Part shown: positions 22,567 to 32,399 of the stretch, in pieces
Layout of the letters: every line of letters starts with the position of its first letter
Numbering within the stretch: the first letter of the stretch is position 1
Assembly (NCBI GenBank): GCA_022457155.1
Contig: JAJGOT010000467.1
Location: 544,001 to 608,000, forward strand
Direction: 5' to 3'
DNA length: 64,000 bases
Source of the DNA: Cladopsammia gracilis
Taxonomy: Eukaryota > Cnidaria > Anthozoa > Scleractinia > Dendrophylliidae
Notes under the pieces: generated by a model
The model's input: the letters and a program-made list of their open reading frames with translations, nothing else
The model's database searches: none
Told to the model about the DNA's origin: nothing
Translations under genes and position numbers: made by a program

Positions 22567-23952
22567 ACGAGCACGATTACCCCTGAATTGTACGGCACGA
22601 AGTTCAATTACTAATTAATTCAATCAATAACAAAATTCGAGATTAAAAAGTCTATGTGGAGTTTTTTGTACTCAAAACGTCAAGGTTATTTTCTATCAGT
22701 TTGAAAGCAGGAAGAAACAGCGAGAAAAAAAAACCCATTTAAGTGCACCTGATTGACGCGCGCGCAACGTAGGTGTCCAATTATACAGTTATCCAATTAC
22801 AAAAGTTGTAATTGGATAGCTGTAATTGGACACCCACGTGACCGCGCGCCAATTACGTAAGAAATAGGCGCGTGGATGACCAATCACAATCGAGAATTTT
22901 GTTATTGATGCGATTAGAGCATTAATAGGACAGTTTACGCGTCATGCTTGTAATTGAATGATGTAATTGGACAGTACGCGTCATTTGCGCGCGTTATCCC
23001 TTTTCCGTGCACGCATCTCGGTCAGAAACACCCTCAATTGTTATGTTTTTAATCACCAAAACGTGTAACCATTTAACGTTTTATTCTCGAATTGTGTTAT
23101 TGTAGTTATGATTAATTGGTAACAGGACTTCGTGTCGTCCAATTCTGTCTGTAGATCATACCCATGATTAAACAAATGGGACTCCCGCTTCGCCGTCGTC
23201 CGATTTTGTTAATCACTCGTATGATTACAGACCGAATTGGACTCCACTCAGTTCTATTACCATTATTAATTTTCTTCTGTTGCATCTGGACTCTGAAACA
23301 AGTGAAAATTGTAGTAAGCAGAACGAGTGGTGAAAAAAATTTAATGGCGCGCCGGGGAGCTTTTTAATTGTCAGTTATGTTTTTGTTAAATTTCTGACTT
23401 TGTGTACAATTTTGAGTCAACAGTTGAAGTAAAAAAATACTTTTTTAAGCAATGAAACAGCGTCCCAACTTTCTTTCCCCATGCTCATAATTGCCCCGTT
23501 TTGTTGCAAGTTGCTGTTAATATTAGTACACTGAAGCTATTTGTCGCGAGTTCTAATTGGCTAATGAAACTCGAAATAGTGCTTAAGCTTGCCATTCACC
23601 TCCAGGCATTAATTTTGGATTTCGTACACGAGTTTTTTTTTCCTATTTGTAAAAAACAAATTGGCCATTTTGGGATGGCTATCTACTGGATTGGTATATA
23701 CTAAAACGTATCCACTACTATTAACCTCCACTTCGGTGAATGATTGTTAAATATTGCCTACAGATATAGCTGGAATAAAAACGGATTGGAAATTGTAAAC
23801 ATTACGGTAATGTTTTTTCCCCAAGCTTCTGCCCATTTTATGTAGAAAATACCCACGCATGTATGTCCTCTAATACTTGTTTACTTACTGTGTAATGCAG
23901 AGGCGCTGTAGGCCAAACCTAACGTGAATAAAACAGCTAACCGAATATCCAT
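16737..23952 (-). CDS. Gene D: minicollagen with canonical N-terminal CRD
   Basis: Join of 23952-23889 and 17062-16737 across a 6.8-kb intron, phase 1, 129 aa. Signal peptide MDIRLAVLFTLGLAYSASA, short propeptide ending TKR. The mature part is AAFP, then the perfect CRD CGAFCSDKCAPNCVATCC, a Pro-rich linker (SPPPLPADPLPPPVSAGP), about 13 Gly-X-Y triplets ending in (GPP)4, then APPGPPSPCCAVPPPGK. The C-terminal CRD is reduced to one CC pair. This is the member closest to textbook minicollagens: triple helix of 12-16 triplets, polyproline and CRD that cross-links by disulfide reshuffling in the capsule wall. Intron length and the phase-1 rule leave some doubt about the exact signal exon, but 23.9 kb is the nearest unassigned one upstream and shares 64-base length with gene C. 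Confidence 0.83.
17400..18700. other. Gene D intron, nothing recognised
   Basis: AT-rich sequence with short non-conserved open frames only. Confidence 0.45.
18704..19050 (-). mobile_element. L1-like LINE ORF2 fragment
   Basis: The minus strand encodes EYFYQLENQRQTRDSISEL, then RANNSIVTSDKNILRECRDF and YRNLHS. This matches the region just before the reverse-transcriptase core of L1-type ORF2 proteins (ILKECRDFYxxLYS-like). An upstream frame shift is needed to include EKPTKYF, so it is dead. Confidence 0.65.
19330..20027 (-). mobile_element. LINE ORF1 / gag-like fragment with broken zinc knuckle
   Basis: About 142 codons ending in FPDENLLQLVEQYGDLKAR, then in a shifted frame TGQPILCYRCQSSERVVKDS. 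The CxxC half of a CCHC knuckle is visible but the last cysteine is lost. Same strand and order as the ORF2 piece at 18.7-19.05 kb, so both probably come from one internally deleted LINE in the gene D intron. GC content is clearly above the surroundings. Confidence 0.6.
20516..20558 (+). ncRNA. Hammerhead-ribozyme-like motif
   Basis: CTGATGA (20516-20522), stem II GGTTAG/CTAACC with loop TTTTGT, GAAA (20542-20545), stem III ATAT/ATAT with loop CGGGC, then C at 20558 in the cleavage position after U. All core positions fit the hammerhead consensus. Stem I pairs poorly, so activity is doubtful. Such motifs are known from Penelope-like retroelements and retrozymes of animals. Confidence 0.45.
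21481..21628. repeat. Foldback repeat with TGGTTTATC hairpins
   Basis: GTGGTTTATCGGCTGGATAAACCAC forms a hairpin at the left; TGGTTTATTGCACCGATAAACCA at the right. The two ends also pair with each other (GGGATGTT/AACATCCC). Confidence 0.75.
22065..22425. mobile_element. MITE, GAGCGGTTTTC family, copy 2
   Basis: Ends GAGCGGTTTTC and GAAAACCGCTC, with internal blocks shared with the copy at 5.5 kb (TTTTCCCGCGCT, GGTTTTACGACACT). Confidence 0.82.
22468..23245. mobile_element. Nested palindrome cluster (TAATTGGAC family)
   Basis: At least three hairpins: GTACAATTCAGGG...CCCTGAATTGTAC at about 22530-22593; a 28-30 base arm hairpin at 22773-22833 (GTGTCCAATTA...TAATTGGACAC) extended by GCGCGC flanks; and TCTGTAGATCATAC...GTATGATTACAGA at 23135-23245. 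The outer motif ATAACAAAATTCTCGA near 22470 recurs inverted near 22893. Confidence 0.7.
23889..23952 (-). CDS. Gene D signal-peptide exon
   Basis: Acceptor TTTTGTCTTTAG nine bases before the ATG; donor ACA|GTAAGTAA. 21 codons plus one base, phase 1. Confidence 0.82.
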
Positions 23953-24006
23953 GATATTTCCTAAAGACAAAAGTCAGATGTAATATTCGTTCAGTTTCAA
24001 TCAAAC

Positions 24007-24077
24007 CTTTTCGCTGCTAGCCTGATTATATTATATCAGAGCTTGAATCGTTTGAGAAATAAGGCAATTTATATATA
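24007..24077 (-). promoter_or_regulatory. Gene D TATA box and leader exon
   Basis: TATATATAAA on the minus strand (24068-24077), followed by a possible leader ending AAAAG|GTTTGA at 24007. The donor is weak; the TATA is strong. A mariner-like MITE begins 44 bases upstream. Confidence 0.5.
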
Positions 24078-24121
24078 GTCACAAGTGACTATAAGAATTT
24101 CGTAGAATAACAGAAAAACTA

Positions 24122-24362
24122 CAACCGTGGACGAAATAGTTTGGGACACTTAAGAAAATGCTACACGATGACAATTTCTTTCGTAGAGAGAAACTATCTT
24201 TCCATTTCCTGGTCCCCCTTTCCCCAATACAAAGTTGAGACATTGTGGCTTGGTTATATGCCTAAAACTCAACATTGTATTGGGGGTGGGGAGGGGGAGG
24301 TAACGACAAAGACAATTTGTGGGGGAAAATGTGGAGTGTCCCAATACTTCTGACCAAGATTG
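24122..24362. mobile_element. Tc1/mariner-like MITE at the gene D promoter
   Basis: Inverted ends CAACCGTGGACGAAATAGTT and (complement of right end) CAATCTTGGTCAGAAGTATT, both leading into TTGGGACACT. Both ends are flanked by TA, the mariner target. 241 bp, inner arms also pair in part. Confidence 0.75.
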
Positions 24363-24849
24363 TAGATTCCTAATTGACGACTTCCCTAGTTCTCATCGCA
24401 ATGAAGAAAGATTATTGTTCCATTCCCTATAGACAATATAATGGGCGAAAGGATTGGATTTAGTAGCCAAGATTGAAAAAACTTTATCACTACACTATGT
24501 ATTGGACTGAAAAAAGGTGTCAATATCAGAAATCGTTAGAACGAAATATCGTGATGGTAGCAAGCAATCAAACGCTACTTTTGCCGATCTTTCTAAGTCC
24601 CTTAGAAAGGAAAATATTGATCAACGGGAAAATAATGATCTACAAATGATGAAAAAGTGCGATCGTAATACGTTCAGTTGTATATAGACAACGTCAGTTT
24701 TATAGAAATCACAAGTTGTAGGCTAAGCATAAATTCGTTAATCGGGAATTTAATTTTCTACAATAGCATAAGACTATAGTCAAATAGAAACTACCATATT
24801 TAATAAATCTAGATTGTATCCGGACATTGTCTATTGTCGTTTCATGAAT

Positions 24850-25400
24850 TAGCAAATGCACCTAACCAGACATGGGCTATCTTTATCATTAACTTCATAA
24901 AAACATGACCTTCTAGCTATATAGTTTGCAATAGCGATCAATATACTTGTATTTTTTTGGTCTTTCAGATACATTCATTTTATTTCTTAAGTCCATGTTT
25001 TTAATGCAATTCTATAAAATGGGTTCTTACCTGGCAGCGAGCGATCCTCAGAAACCTCTTTTGTTAAGTTTGTTCGATCGACGGGATGTTATTAAAATTT
25101 TTGGATGCTTACGTACTTATTTACGTTCTTGTGAAGCAGGTTTCAAAAGTTGAAATTATAAACATCTTTTTGTTAAGGCTGTTAGAATTTAACAGGTGTT
25201 ATCACTAACAAAATTCGAACTTTGAATGCAATCAAATTCGCGTTAAGCCCTGGTTAATTGGCTTGGTGTTAAAAAGGAGAAGCAAATGCACTTAACCAGA
25301 CATGGGTTTTCTTTATCATTAACTTCATAAATACATGACCTTCTAGCTGTATAGTTTGCAATAGCGATCAATATTCTTCCGTGACGATTTATTTGTATTT
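24850..25400. repeat. Direct duplication of about 110 bp
   Basis: 24850-24956 and 25281-25398 are near copies (AGCAAATGCACCTAACCAGA versus AGCAAATGCACTTAACCAGA, and so on), 430 bases apart. Confidence 0.82.
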
Positions 25401-25629
25401 TTCCTGCACATGTCATCACCATCAAAGCGGGCGTATCCTTTCTGTATCTTAAGCAAACACAGATACTGAACAGACCACAATCCAGCCAAACCTACAGATT
25501 ACTGTTTTTAATAAACTAGTGATAAAAATTTGATTCTATGTAAGGTATGAGTGACGTATAAGTAATTGTATTGCTAACTACCAAGTGGGGGGTCCAGTGG
25601 GCTGAAAGGTTGTTATAGGGTCCCAGTTT

Positions 25630-25735
25630 GGAGCACTGGTGCCAACCTCGTTCCCAGGGTCTGTCATCTTCCCCCCTCTTCTCTCGCTCCAGGGGCGGGA
25701 AGATGAGAGACCCTGGCAACGAGGTTGCACTGGTG
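25630..25735. mobile_element. Foldback with AACCTCGTTCCCAGGGTCT arms
   Basis: GGAGCACTGGTGCCAACCTC ... and its complement (GAGGTTGCACTGGTGCC) face each other around a C-rich loop. CCCTGGGAACGAGGTTG recurs near 58.74 kb. Confidence 0.7.
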
Positions 25736-26768
25736 CCACTAGACAATCCTTGCTTAATGCTGGGAAATGCTTGCCCTTTATAAGCTCTACCGCATGCACA
25801 TCCATGGCGTGACCCTTGATGCACTTGTGTAAATGAGCTACAATGGCATGCAAATAGCATGAATTTTGTAGCTAAGGGAAGGACAGCTTGTGAGAAGACC
25901 TTACTTCAGACTGGGGGCTTAGAAGGATGCCAACAACCTTCTAAAATAAAGCAAAACTGGCACAGAAACGCGAGAAAAGGCGTAAAGGTTTTGAGGGTCA
26001 AAGGTAGGGCTCAGCTTTTAAAACACTTATTGTTCACTAAGGGTTGAAAAAAAATTAAAGTGACAATCAAACTCTGTAGGAAGCTACACTTGGAAAGGGT
26101 CAACGGTCCACAAAAGAGGATAAATTAAGGCATGTTGGGATATGAAAGAGTTGGCCAAAAGTAATTTATAACTAGGCATGAGCAAAGGAGCCCAGGATAA
26201 TATAATTAGAGACTTTTGATTGCACACCCTACACGAAGTTTGATGACGGTGATCTCACCTCAGTTCTAAACCGTTAATTGTATCGTTATAAGCGTATTCA
26301 ATTTTTAAATTTCAAAAAAATGTGGTAACAACATTTTGATAAGGCGAGGAAAGGGTGTTTATTACCAGCAAAATGGCACCTTATATCCTCCTGTGATACA
26401 TTTCTGTTGCAAGTAGATAAACCTGGCCTTCGCTATGGCCTTGTTTATTGTAACGCTTAAACAGTGTTTAAATGTTCAACAGGTTTAGAAAAATATACAG
26501 GATATTTGGAGTGTTAAACGTTAGTGTGAATGGGGTATTAGTCGCGCCAACGATCACTATAGGATACTCCGAGAAATTTGTCCAAATACCACACCCAATG
26601 TCAATTTCACCAAATTTATAGCTTCTGTGTAAATTCCGCTGATTAAATGATCATATTTCAAACTATTGCGCTTCACTATTGTTTGAAACCAAGTCAGTGG
26701 TGGTGTATTTTTAATTAGTTCTGTAGTTTAATTAGTTCAGTAGTTGTAGGCACAATTTGCTTATTATA

Positions 26769-26949
26769 TTCTCTATTTTCGAATTGCCCATAATACTGTT
26801 TGTTTGCCCCTCAAATTTTGCATAAACTATTGTTCGTAAATGCTCTTGGGAGGACTGCATATTCCCAAGAGCATTTCAAAACAATAGTTTATGCAAAATT
26901 TGGGGGGCAAACAAAGTCATTGTATTATGGTCAATTCGAAAATAGAGAA
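26769..26949. mobile_element. Foldback element with about 80-bp arms
   Basis: TTCTCTATTTTCGAATTG at the left and CAATTCGAAAATAGAGAA at the right, with nearly continuous pairing through CCCAAGAGCATTT at the loop. Confidence 0.9.
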
Positions 26950-27039
26950 TTGTTATGAAAATTACAAAGATTATCCTTAAAAACGATTCTTAGCGCTACC
27001 GTAGATTACAGAAAAGATAGGCGGTGTGGAAAAAATGCT

Positions 27040-27045
27040 TTTATT
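27040..27045 (-). terminator. Poly(A) signal of gene E
   Basis: AATAAA on the minus strand about 385 bases after the gene E stop. Confidence 0.5.
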
Positions 27046-27427
27046 TATGTTTTTGACAGAGGAATAAAATAAGCAACAACGTTATAATTGTATAAAGCTA
27101 CAATCCTGGCCATTGGGTTTAATGGGACGCTTGACCGTTTTCAGAAATCGCCATTCATCAGTGCCACTAACATCTAACTTAAAACATTTTCCCCCCGGCC
27201 TTAAACAATTATGAAGTCCATTAATTGCACTAAACGTAGGATGCATGTCTTACTCTTGGATATCAAAATTGCGCAGGGGAGGAGAGTGCCAAATGTCCAA
27301 ACCAATTAGCCAGAATTGTAGTCTAGGGTTAACACTGTATAAGATAAGAAAAAACAATGTTTTAAAGTTGGAAAGTCCAGTGCAGAATATTTGTGGGTTA
27401 AAAACAAATCAGTTTCTCTTGCATCTC

Positions 27428-27726
27428 TTAACGTCCTGGTGGTCCAGGGGGTCCGGGTGGTCCGGGGGGACCAAGACATCCGTCGCATCCTGCGGGTCCC
27501 TGAGGTCCTGGTAATCCACATAACCCTTCAGCTCCTGGAGGTCCCGGGATTATCTTTGCCGTAGGGGGAGGAAATGGAGCAGGTGGTGGAGGATAAGGGG
27601 GATACGGGCCCGGAAGACGGGATGCACAACACGAAAAGATGCAGCCTCTGTTACAGACGTTACTACAGCACTTCTGGCAACAGGTCTTCGAGCAAGGCAG
27701 AGGATTGCTTCTCAAGACTTTGTTTA
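27428..27726 (-). CDS. Gene E terminal exon
   Basis: Acceptor TTTCTTTTTCAG, exon from 27726 (phase 1), stop TAA at 27428. Confidence 0.88.
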
Positions 27727-28853
27727 CTGAAAAAGAAAACAGAAATAGAAAATAAACCGTAAATAGAAAATGGTTCGATCTGATAGAAATCGAGAGTTAG
27801 CAGTCTAACTGTTCTATTCAACAGTGATGGTCAGTAATTTCTCTGAGTTTGTTATTATTTACGGCATTACTAATAACCACGCACGCACCCCAGGGTGGGC
27901 TATCCAAAAGTAGAATGCTCCATGTAACCAATCAGATTGTGAGTTTAACAGCATATAGCCCAGTTATTCTGGGTTTTGCTAATCAATTAGCCCCAAGTTG
28001 ATAATGTATCAAGTGTTTTTAGAGTGTCGCTGGTGCTTGACCATTAACAGGAATTCGTTCAATAGCCTACTCCCATCGTGGCTCGTACCTCGCGCCTTCG
28101 CTGCTCATATGAGACACTTGGGCAAAGTTCAAATAAGAGGGCCTGATCGCAGGCTATTCGTTGCCAGACTCGAACGGTAGAACAAAGTCAAACAACATAC
28201 ATTGCTAATTTAAAAGGTATGACCTTGACAGAGAAATCCCTTAAATCCCTATCAACTGATTCGTTCATTGAATATTCTGTTTTTTCTATTGCAAGACCGG
28301 TGCAACCTAAATAAACGGCAGGTTTAATTTTATAGATGTTTTTATTTTTTAATCAAATGGATAGGACATCAAGTTGATCTACAGAAACATTTCATTATCC
28401 GATGCGGACAATTTGGTCAAATTCTGGAATTAAAACTAAGTTAATATTATCCTGGAGCAAAGTCAATTTGTTGAGATAAACTCAATTCGTTTAAAAACTT
28501 GCATTTAACGTCAAGAGGTTAATCTTATCGCGACTCTAATAATAAATTTCAAGATCCTCAAGTTGACAAAATTTCTGAGCTCTTGATTTTCATTTTGTGA
28601 AATGGTGAACTCATCTTTCATATATTTTCAAAGGCTGGTGTAGTTGTCTACTAAAGTATTTTAATAAATGGTAACATTTTAGTGTCCTGCGTGTAAATAA
28701 GGCTACACATGAAAAATGGAATAAAACTTAGCTAAAATAGAATTTTGTGTTGAAACAAATTGACAGAAACTTACGGAAGGTATCCATAGGTTTAGCATTG
28801 GAAATACAAATTGCAGATGTCAACACCACCAGTACTGCTATTTTAATATCCAT
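27428..28853 (-). CDS. Gene E: minicollagen with nine-cysteine N-terminal domain, no C-terminal CRD
   Basis: Join of 28853-28775 and 27726-27428, phase 1, 125 aa. The signal peptide begins [18 protein letters not shown] and resembles C and D. The propeptide ends NKVLR before SNPLP. The CRD is variant: [27 protein letters not shown] spacing, with two extra CC pairs (nine cysteines instead of six). Then a proline block ([15 protein letters not shown]) and 12 Gly-X-Y triplets containing three cysteines (GLC, GCD, GCL), ending (GPP)4 GR stop. No C-terminal CRD exists. By family it is a nematocyst wall collagen; the cysteines inside the helix would allow extra cross-links. The frame and both splice sites are clear. 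Confidence 0.82.
28775..28853 (-). CDS. Gene E signal-peptide exon
   Basis: Acceptor TTATTTTTACAG eleven bases before the ATG; donor TTCC|GTAAGTTT; 26 codons plus one base. Confidence 0.82.
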
Positions 28854-29081
28854 TTTAATCGATCTGTAAAAATAACAACACAAGATTAAAATCAAATATC
28901 AGTATCAAAATTTCGAAAGAAAATTAAAGGTTCAAGCAGCAAGAGTGGTACCTTTCTTGGAAGTTTTTGATCTTTCACTGTAGTGCTTTGGAATTGGGAA
29001 ACTGGATAATCTGTCTTCAACTGCCGTAGATTCTTCAACCTGTCAAGAAAATTGAAAAATCTGACGCTATCTGTTGAACAC

Positions 29082-29129
29082 CTCTGTGTATAAACACGAC
29101 TGGTGTTCATTGGAACCTATGGCTTATAA
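29082..29129 (-). promoter_or_regulatory. Gene E TATA box and leader exon
   Basis: TTATAAG at 29123-29129 and a possible donor ACAGAG|GTGTTC at 29082. The leader end ACAGAG matches that of gene F. Confidence 0.45.
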
Positions 29130-29159
29130 CCATAGCAGTGTACAGACTCAGGCTTTTCT

Positions 29160-29500
29160 AACACGATTTGCTGGCTATCATATTCGCCCGTCATGATTCG
29201 CCCAAGATACGACAATGGTGAATAAAGTGAACTCAAAGAGTAAATACTTACTTAGTGAAATAAAAACATCCACAAAGAACCGAAGATCTGTGAGTTTCCT
29301 TTACCATTTTTTGTCAATGGGCAAATCATGATGGAGAAATAACGACTGGCAAATCGTGACACGCGAATCATCAGGTGGGTGAGTTAATTGACGAATCGTG
29401 TTTGATAAAGTGTTTCTGCACATAAAGAGACACAGAGGAGCAAAGAACAAAACGTTCACAACCCAGATCATTCTGATGATAAATAAGCGGGTCATGTTAT
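29160..29500. repeat. Dispersed repeat upstream of gene E
   Basis: Carries ATTCGCCCGTCATGATTCGC motifs and, on the minus strand, TCTTTGTGGATGTTTTTATT, as in the repeat at 14.6-15.0 kb but inverted relative to the gene. Confidence 0.6.
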
Positions 29501-29728
29501 TTCAAACTGACACGTACTTTTTCTGCATCAACACATACAAAATGAAAACAAAAACATAAAGACCAAAGATAATAGATTAGCTTATTTGCTATATGTTGCC
29601 TAAGGCTATTTTTTAAAAGCAAGGCCCACTTGTGTGAGCAGCCTTTCGTATGAAAGCACATTTTCAGTCACAATTGAATTTCATGGATAGCACAACGATC
29701 TGTGGCAATGAGCTAGCTTGCGAGCAAG

Positions 29729-29765
29729 CTCTCGGGTTCGGGTTCGGTTTCGGGTTCGGGGGTTG
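29729..29765. repeat. GGGTTC simple repeat
   Basis: Five to six copies of a GGTTCG/GGGTTC unit followed by a G-rich block. Confidence 0.8.
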
Positions 29766-29869
29766 GCGGAGGGGAAATGAGAAGGAGTGGGGGGAGGGAG
29801 GTGTGGGAGGGAATTCCCAATGACCACTGAACACCGTAGAAGCAGACATATTTCATCAGAGTAGATATG

Positions 29870-31235
29870 GGTATATACCAGAACTGCTATTTGTAGGAAA
29901 AGAGTTATTGTGCAGCATGTCTATATACATTAATATCTACTTTGTGTAGTCTCATTTTGTAACCGACGATGATAAATGTTTCTATAAAAATATGTTACAC
30001 CTTTTACTTGTTTTTCTTAAAGTTTTCTCCAGTCTGCTTTAATCGGCAAAGATAAAAAGAATAAAAAGGTCAAAGCATCTCGGAGATTAAATAAGCATGT
30101 AGCAAAACCTTCACGTGAACTAGTTATTTATAATTTGAATAAATCTTAATCACTATTAACAATTAAGGAATTTGTACCGGAGAAAAAGCTTAGATAACAC
30201 TAATTGTTTCGAGGAAAAGGTTCTAATGTTAACAACAAACCGGCCTCCTGCTACTTTTAATGCTGCTATTAACTATAAACATCTGTAAGAGAATGTTCCT
30301 AACCAGTTCACTACTGGCCTGTATTTCTGATTTTGACAAAATGAACAAACCTTTTAAACTGGCAGTTGATAACGAAATGCCCGACGCTTATGTAAACAAC
30401 TTCTACTGAGTCTACAATAATTAGTATCACTATTTTAATTTCAACGAAATTTTTCACGTTTGGTAACAGTATTTTGCACTAAAAAAAATATTGATACTAA
30501 GACGATTAACTAGTCGATGAAACAATTCTCACAGAGTAAACATGTTCACAATCAGAAATATGTTATCGCGTTTGACGAAGAAGGACGCTTCCAATTTTGT
30601 GAGGCGGAATAAACCGAGCTTGTGTCTGTTTCAACGCCAATTTCGCCGCCCCGCAGATTTTTCAGGGGCCTTTTGTCGGCCGGAAAATGGTATACGCTTT
30701 GACCTCGCTTTCACGTTGTCTCGTGGACTCGCTTTCAAATTTGGTTGCTTCGGACTGCGAATGAAATCCTTTTACGAAGTCAAGTGTTTATGGTAATCTA
30801 CGTGAGGGCGTAACGAGAATTGGCGAAACGAAGTTTTTATTTAAAAAATAAATTAATTTTTAGCGGAGCTCTCGAAAAACGGCCTGCTCGCGGAGCTCCA
30901 TACTAATAGAACATTTTTCATGGTCATGGCTAGCGGAATGCTTCGCGGGCGCGAAACATGTAGCGTTAGATCGCGGGCTCGACGTCGGGCAGCGCTAGAT
31001 CGCGGGCGCGTATAACGTCGCTCAACATGCGCGTATGACGACGCGCAAGTGCTTCAAAACCGTAGTTTCAACTTATCAGGCCTTATCGGAGTAATAACAC
31101 ATATTTAAAATATTCAAAATGAGGAGAGAAAGCTTTAAAAAATACTCAGAAGCCGCTTTAGTGGAAAACGAAGAGCTCTAAGAGATAAAATCTTGCTTTG
31201 AGGAACTTCATACGTTTATATCCGATGCAGGGCGA
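29870..31235. other. Intergenic, no gene recognised
   Basis: AT-rich to about 30.5 kb, then a mixed GC segment with CGCGGGC repeats near 30.95 kb. The 84-codon plus-strand frame at 30542 has no recognised domain. Confidence 0.4.
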
Positions 31236-31251
31236 TATTTCTTCTTCGGAA

Positions 31252-31326
31252 GTCAGAACTGAAGAAGCGGAGTTTTCAAAGCAGCCGAGGGACTTAAAGG
31301 TAAAATAAATTACATTTTTCGGTGGG
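31252..31326 (+). repeat. Dispersed exon-like repeat, copy 1
   Basis: GAAGAAGCGGAGTTTTCAAA ... GGGACTTAAAGGTAAAATAA matches 55.59-55.67 kb. The AAAG|GTAAAAT end looks like a splice donor. Just upstream the plus strand reads MRRESFKKYSEAALVENEEL before a stop, so it may be a piece of a copied gene. Confidence 0.5.
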
Positions 31327-31462
31327 AATTTATGCTGATATCAATATCAATATTGTTCTTCGGTATATTAAAAAAATCGGTGAAGCTGCGCGTCATGATT
31401 CACGGCTCCTAAAGTTTCATGTAACATTGCAACATTCAGAGTAAAATGTTTATATTTTTTTT

Positions 31463-31756
31463 TACTGCGCCTTTCATTAACATGCGGAATTTGAAATTCT
31501 AGTTTCCACCAACACTTGCGTTTTACACTGCCGTCAATGATCTTAGCTTACCTCTCAGGAAACAGATCTTCACTTCAACGAGGTCAAAAGGTCACGTCCG
31601 TGCATTATGATTGGTAGATTTCGATCCATTTTGTTTGTTTCTTTTTTACATGGTCCGTTGGCTTTCGTATTAATTATGATTGACGGCAGGGAATAACGCA
31701 ACTGTTGGTGGAGTTTTGAATTTCAAATTCCGCATGTTATTGAAAGGCGCAGTAAT
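31463..31756. mobile_element. MITE with long terminal inverted repeats
   Basis: ACTGCGCCTTTCATTAACAT at the left pairs with ATGTTATTGAAAGGCGCAGT at the right; arms run about 80 bases to CTGCCGTCAAT. Confidence 0.88.
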
Positions 31757-31797
31757 GAGTTTAGAACTGTAACAAATATTTTCTCTTTAAAAATTCA

Positions 31798-31935
31798 CAT
31801 GGTTTCCGGTCGTCACCCATCCAGGTACAAAACCCAGCTAAACTAGGCTTAACTTCCCATTGGTACGTATACTGTAGTAACTGTAATGATAACGTTCGTC
31901 CGATCACCTGGATGGGTGACGCCCGAGAACCATTT
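31798..31935. repeat. Inverted repeat, GTCACCCATCCAGGT
   Basis: CGTCACCCATCCAGGT at the left and ACCTGGATGGGTGACG at the right, with outer ATGGTT/AACCAT pairing. Confidence 0.75.
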
Positions 31936-32236
31936 GGATATTTTTTCGTTTTTTTACACGAGTAAATATTTATTGTGGTTCTAAAATTATCGAAGCCTTA
32001 GATAAGTGTGTCCGACTCCATGTGCAAGCCACAGTCACGGTATGTTGTTCTCGACCTTTTTCCGTTCCATGAAAAAACAAAAAAAAACAAAAACAAAAAA
32101 CAAAACAAAAAAGCTTATGATTTTTTTTCACGACCCGCAAATTAAAGAACCCACAATAAACAATCCCCTAAAACATATATTTTCTCCGAAAAAATTTACT
32201 TCACTGTCGAAATTATATACAAACATCACCTTTTAC

Positions 32237-32372
32237 CTTTTAACCCTGCGATGGACTAGCATCCCATCCAGGGGGGAGTAGCAATATTCCTAGTTGCTCC
32301 ATGCTACGGAAACCGGGTTAAGCTCCGGCCGTGTGGGCCATCGTGGCCCGAGTGCGACTTTACCTTACCTTT
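32237..32372 (-). mobile_element. SINE with 12-bp target duplication
   Basis: The minus strand contains CACACGGCCGGAGCTTAACC, CTACTCCCCCCTGGATGGGA and ATGCTAGTCCATCGCAGGGT, blocks typical of metazoan SINEs with a conserved domain. ATCACCTTTTAC flanks both sides (32225-32236 and 32373-32384) as a perfect target-site duplication. Confidence 0.78.
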
Positions 32373-32399
32373 ATCACCTTTTACGCGTTAAGTGTACTC

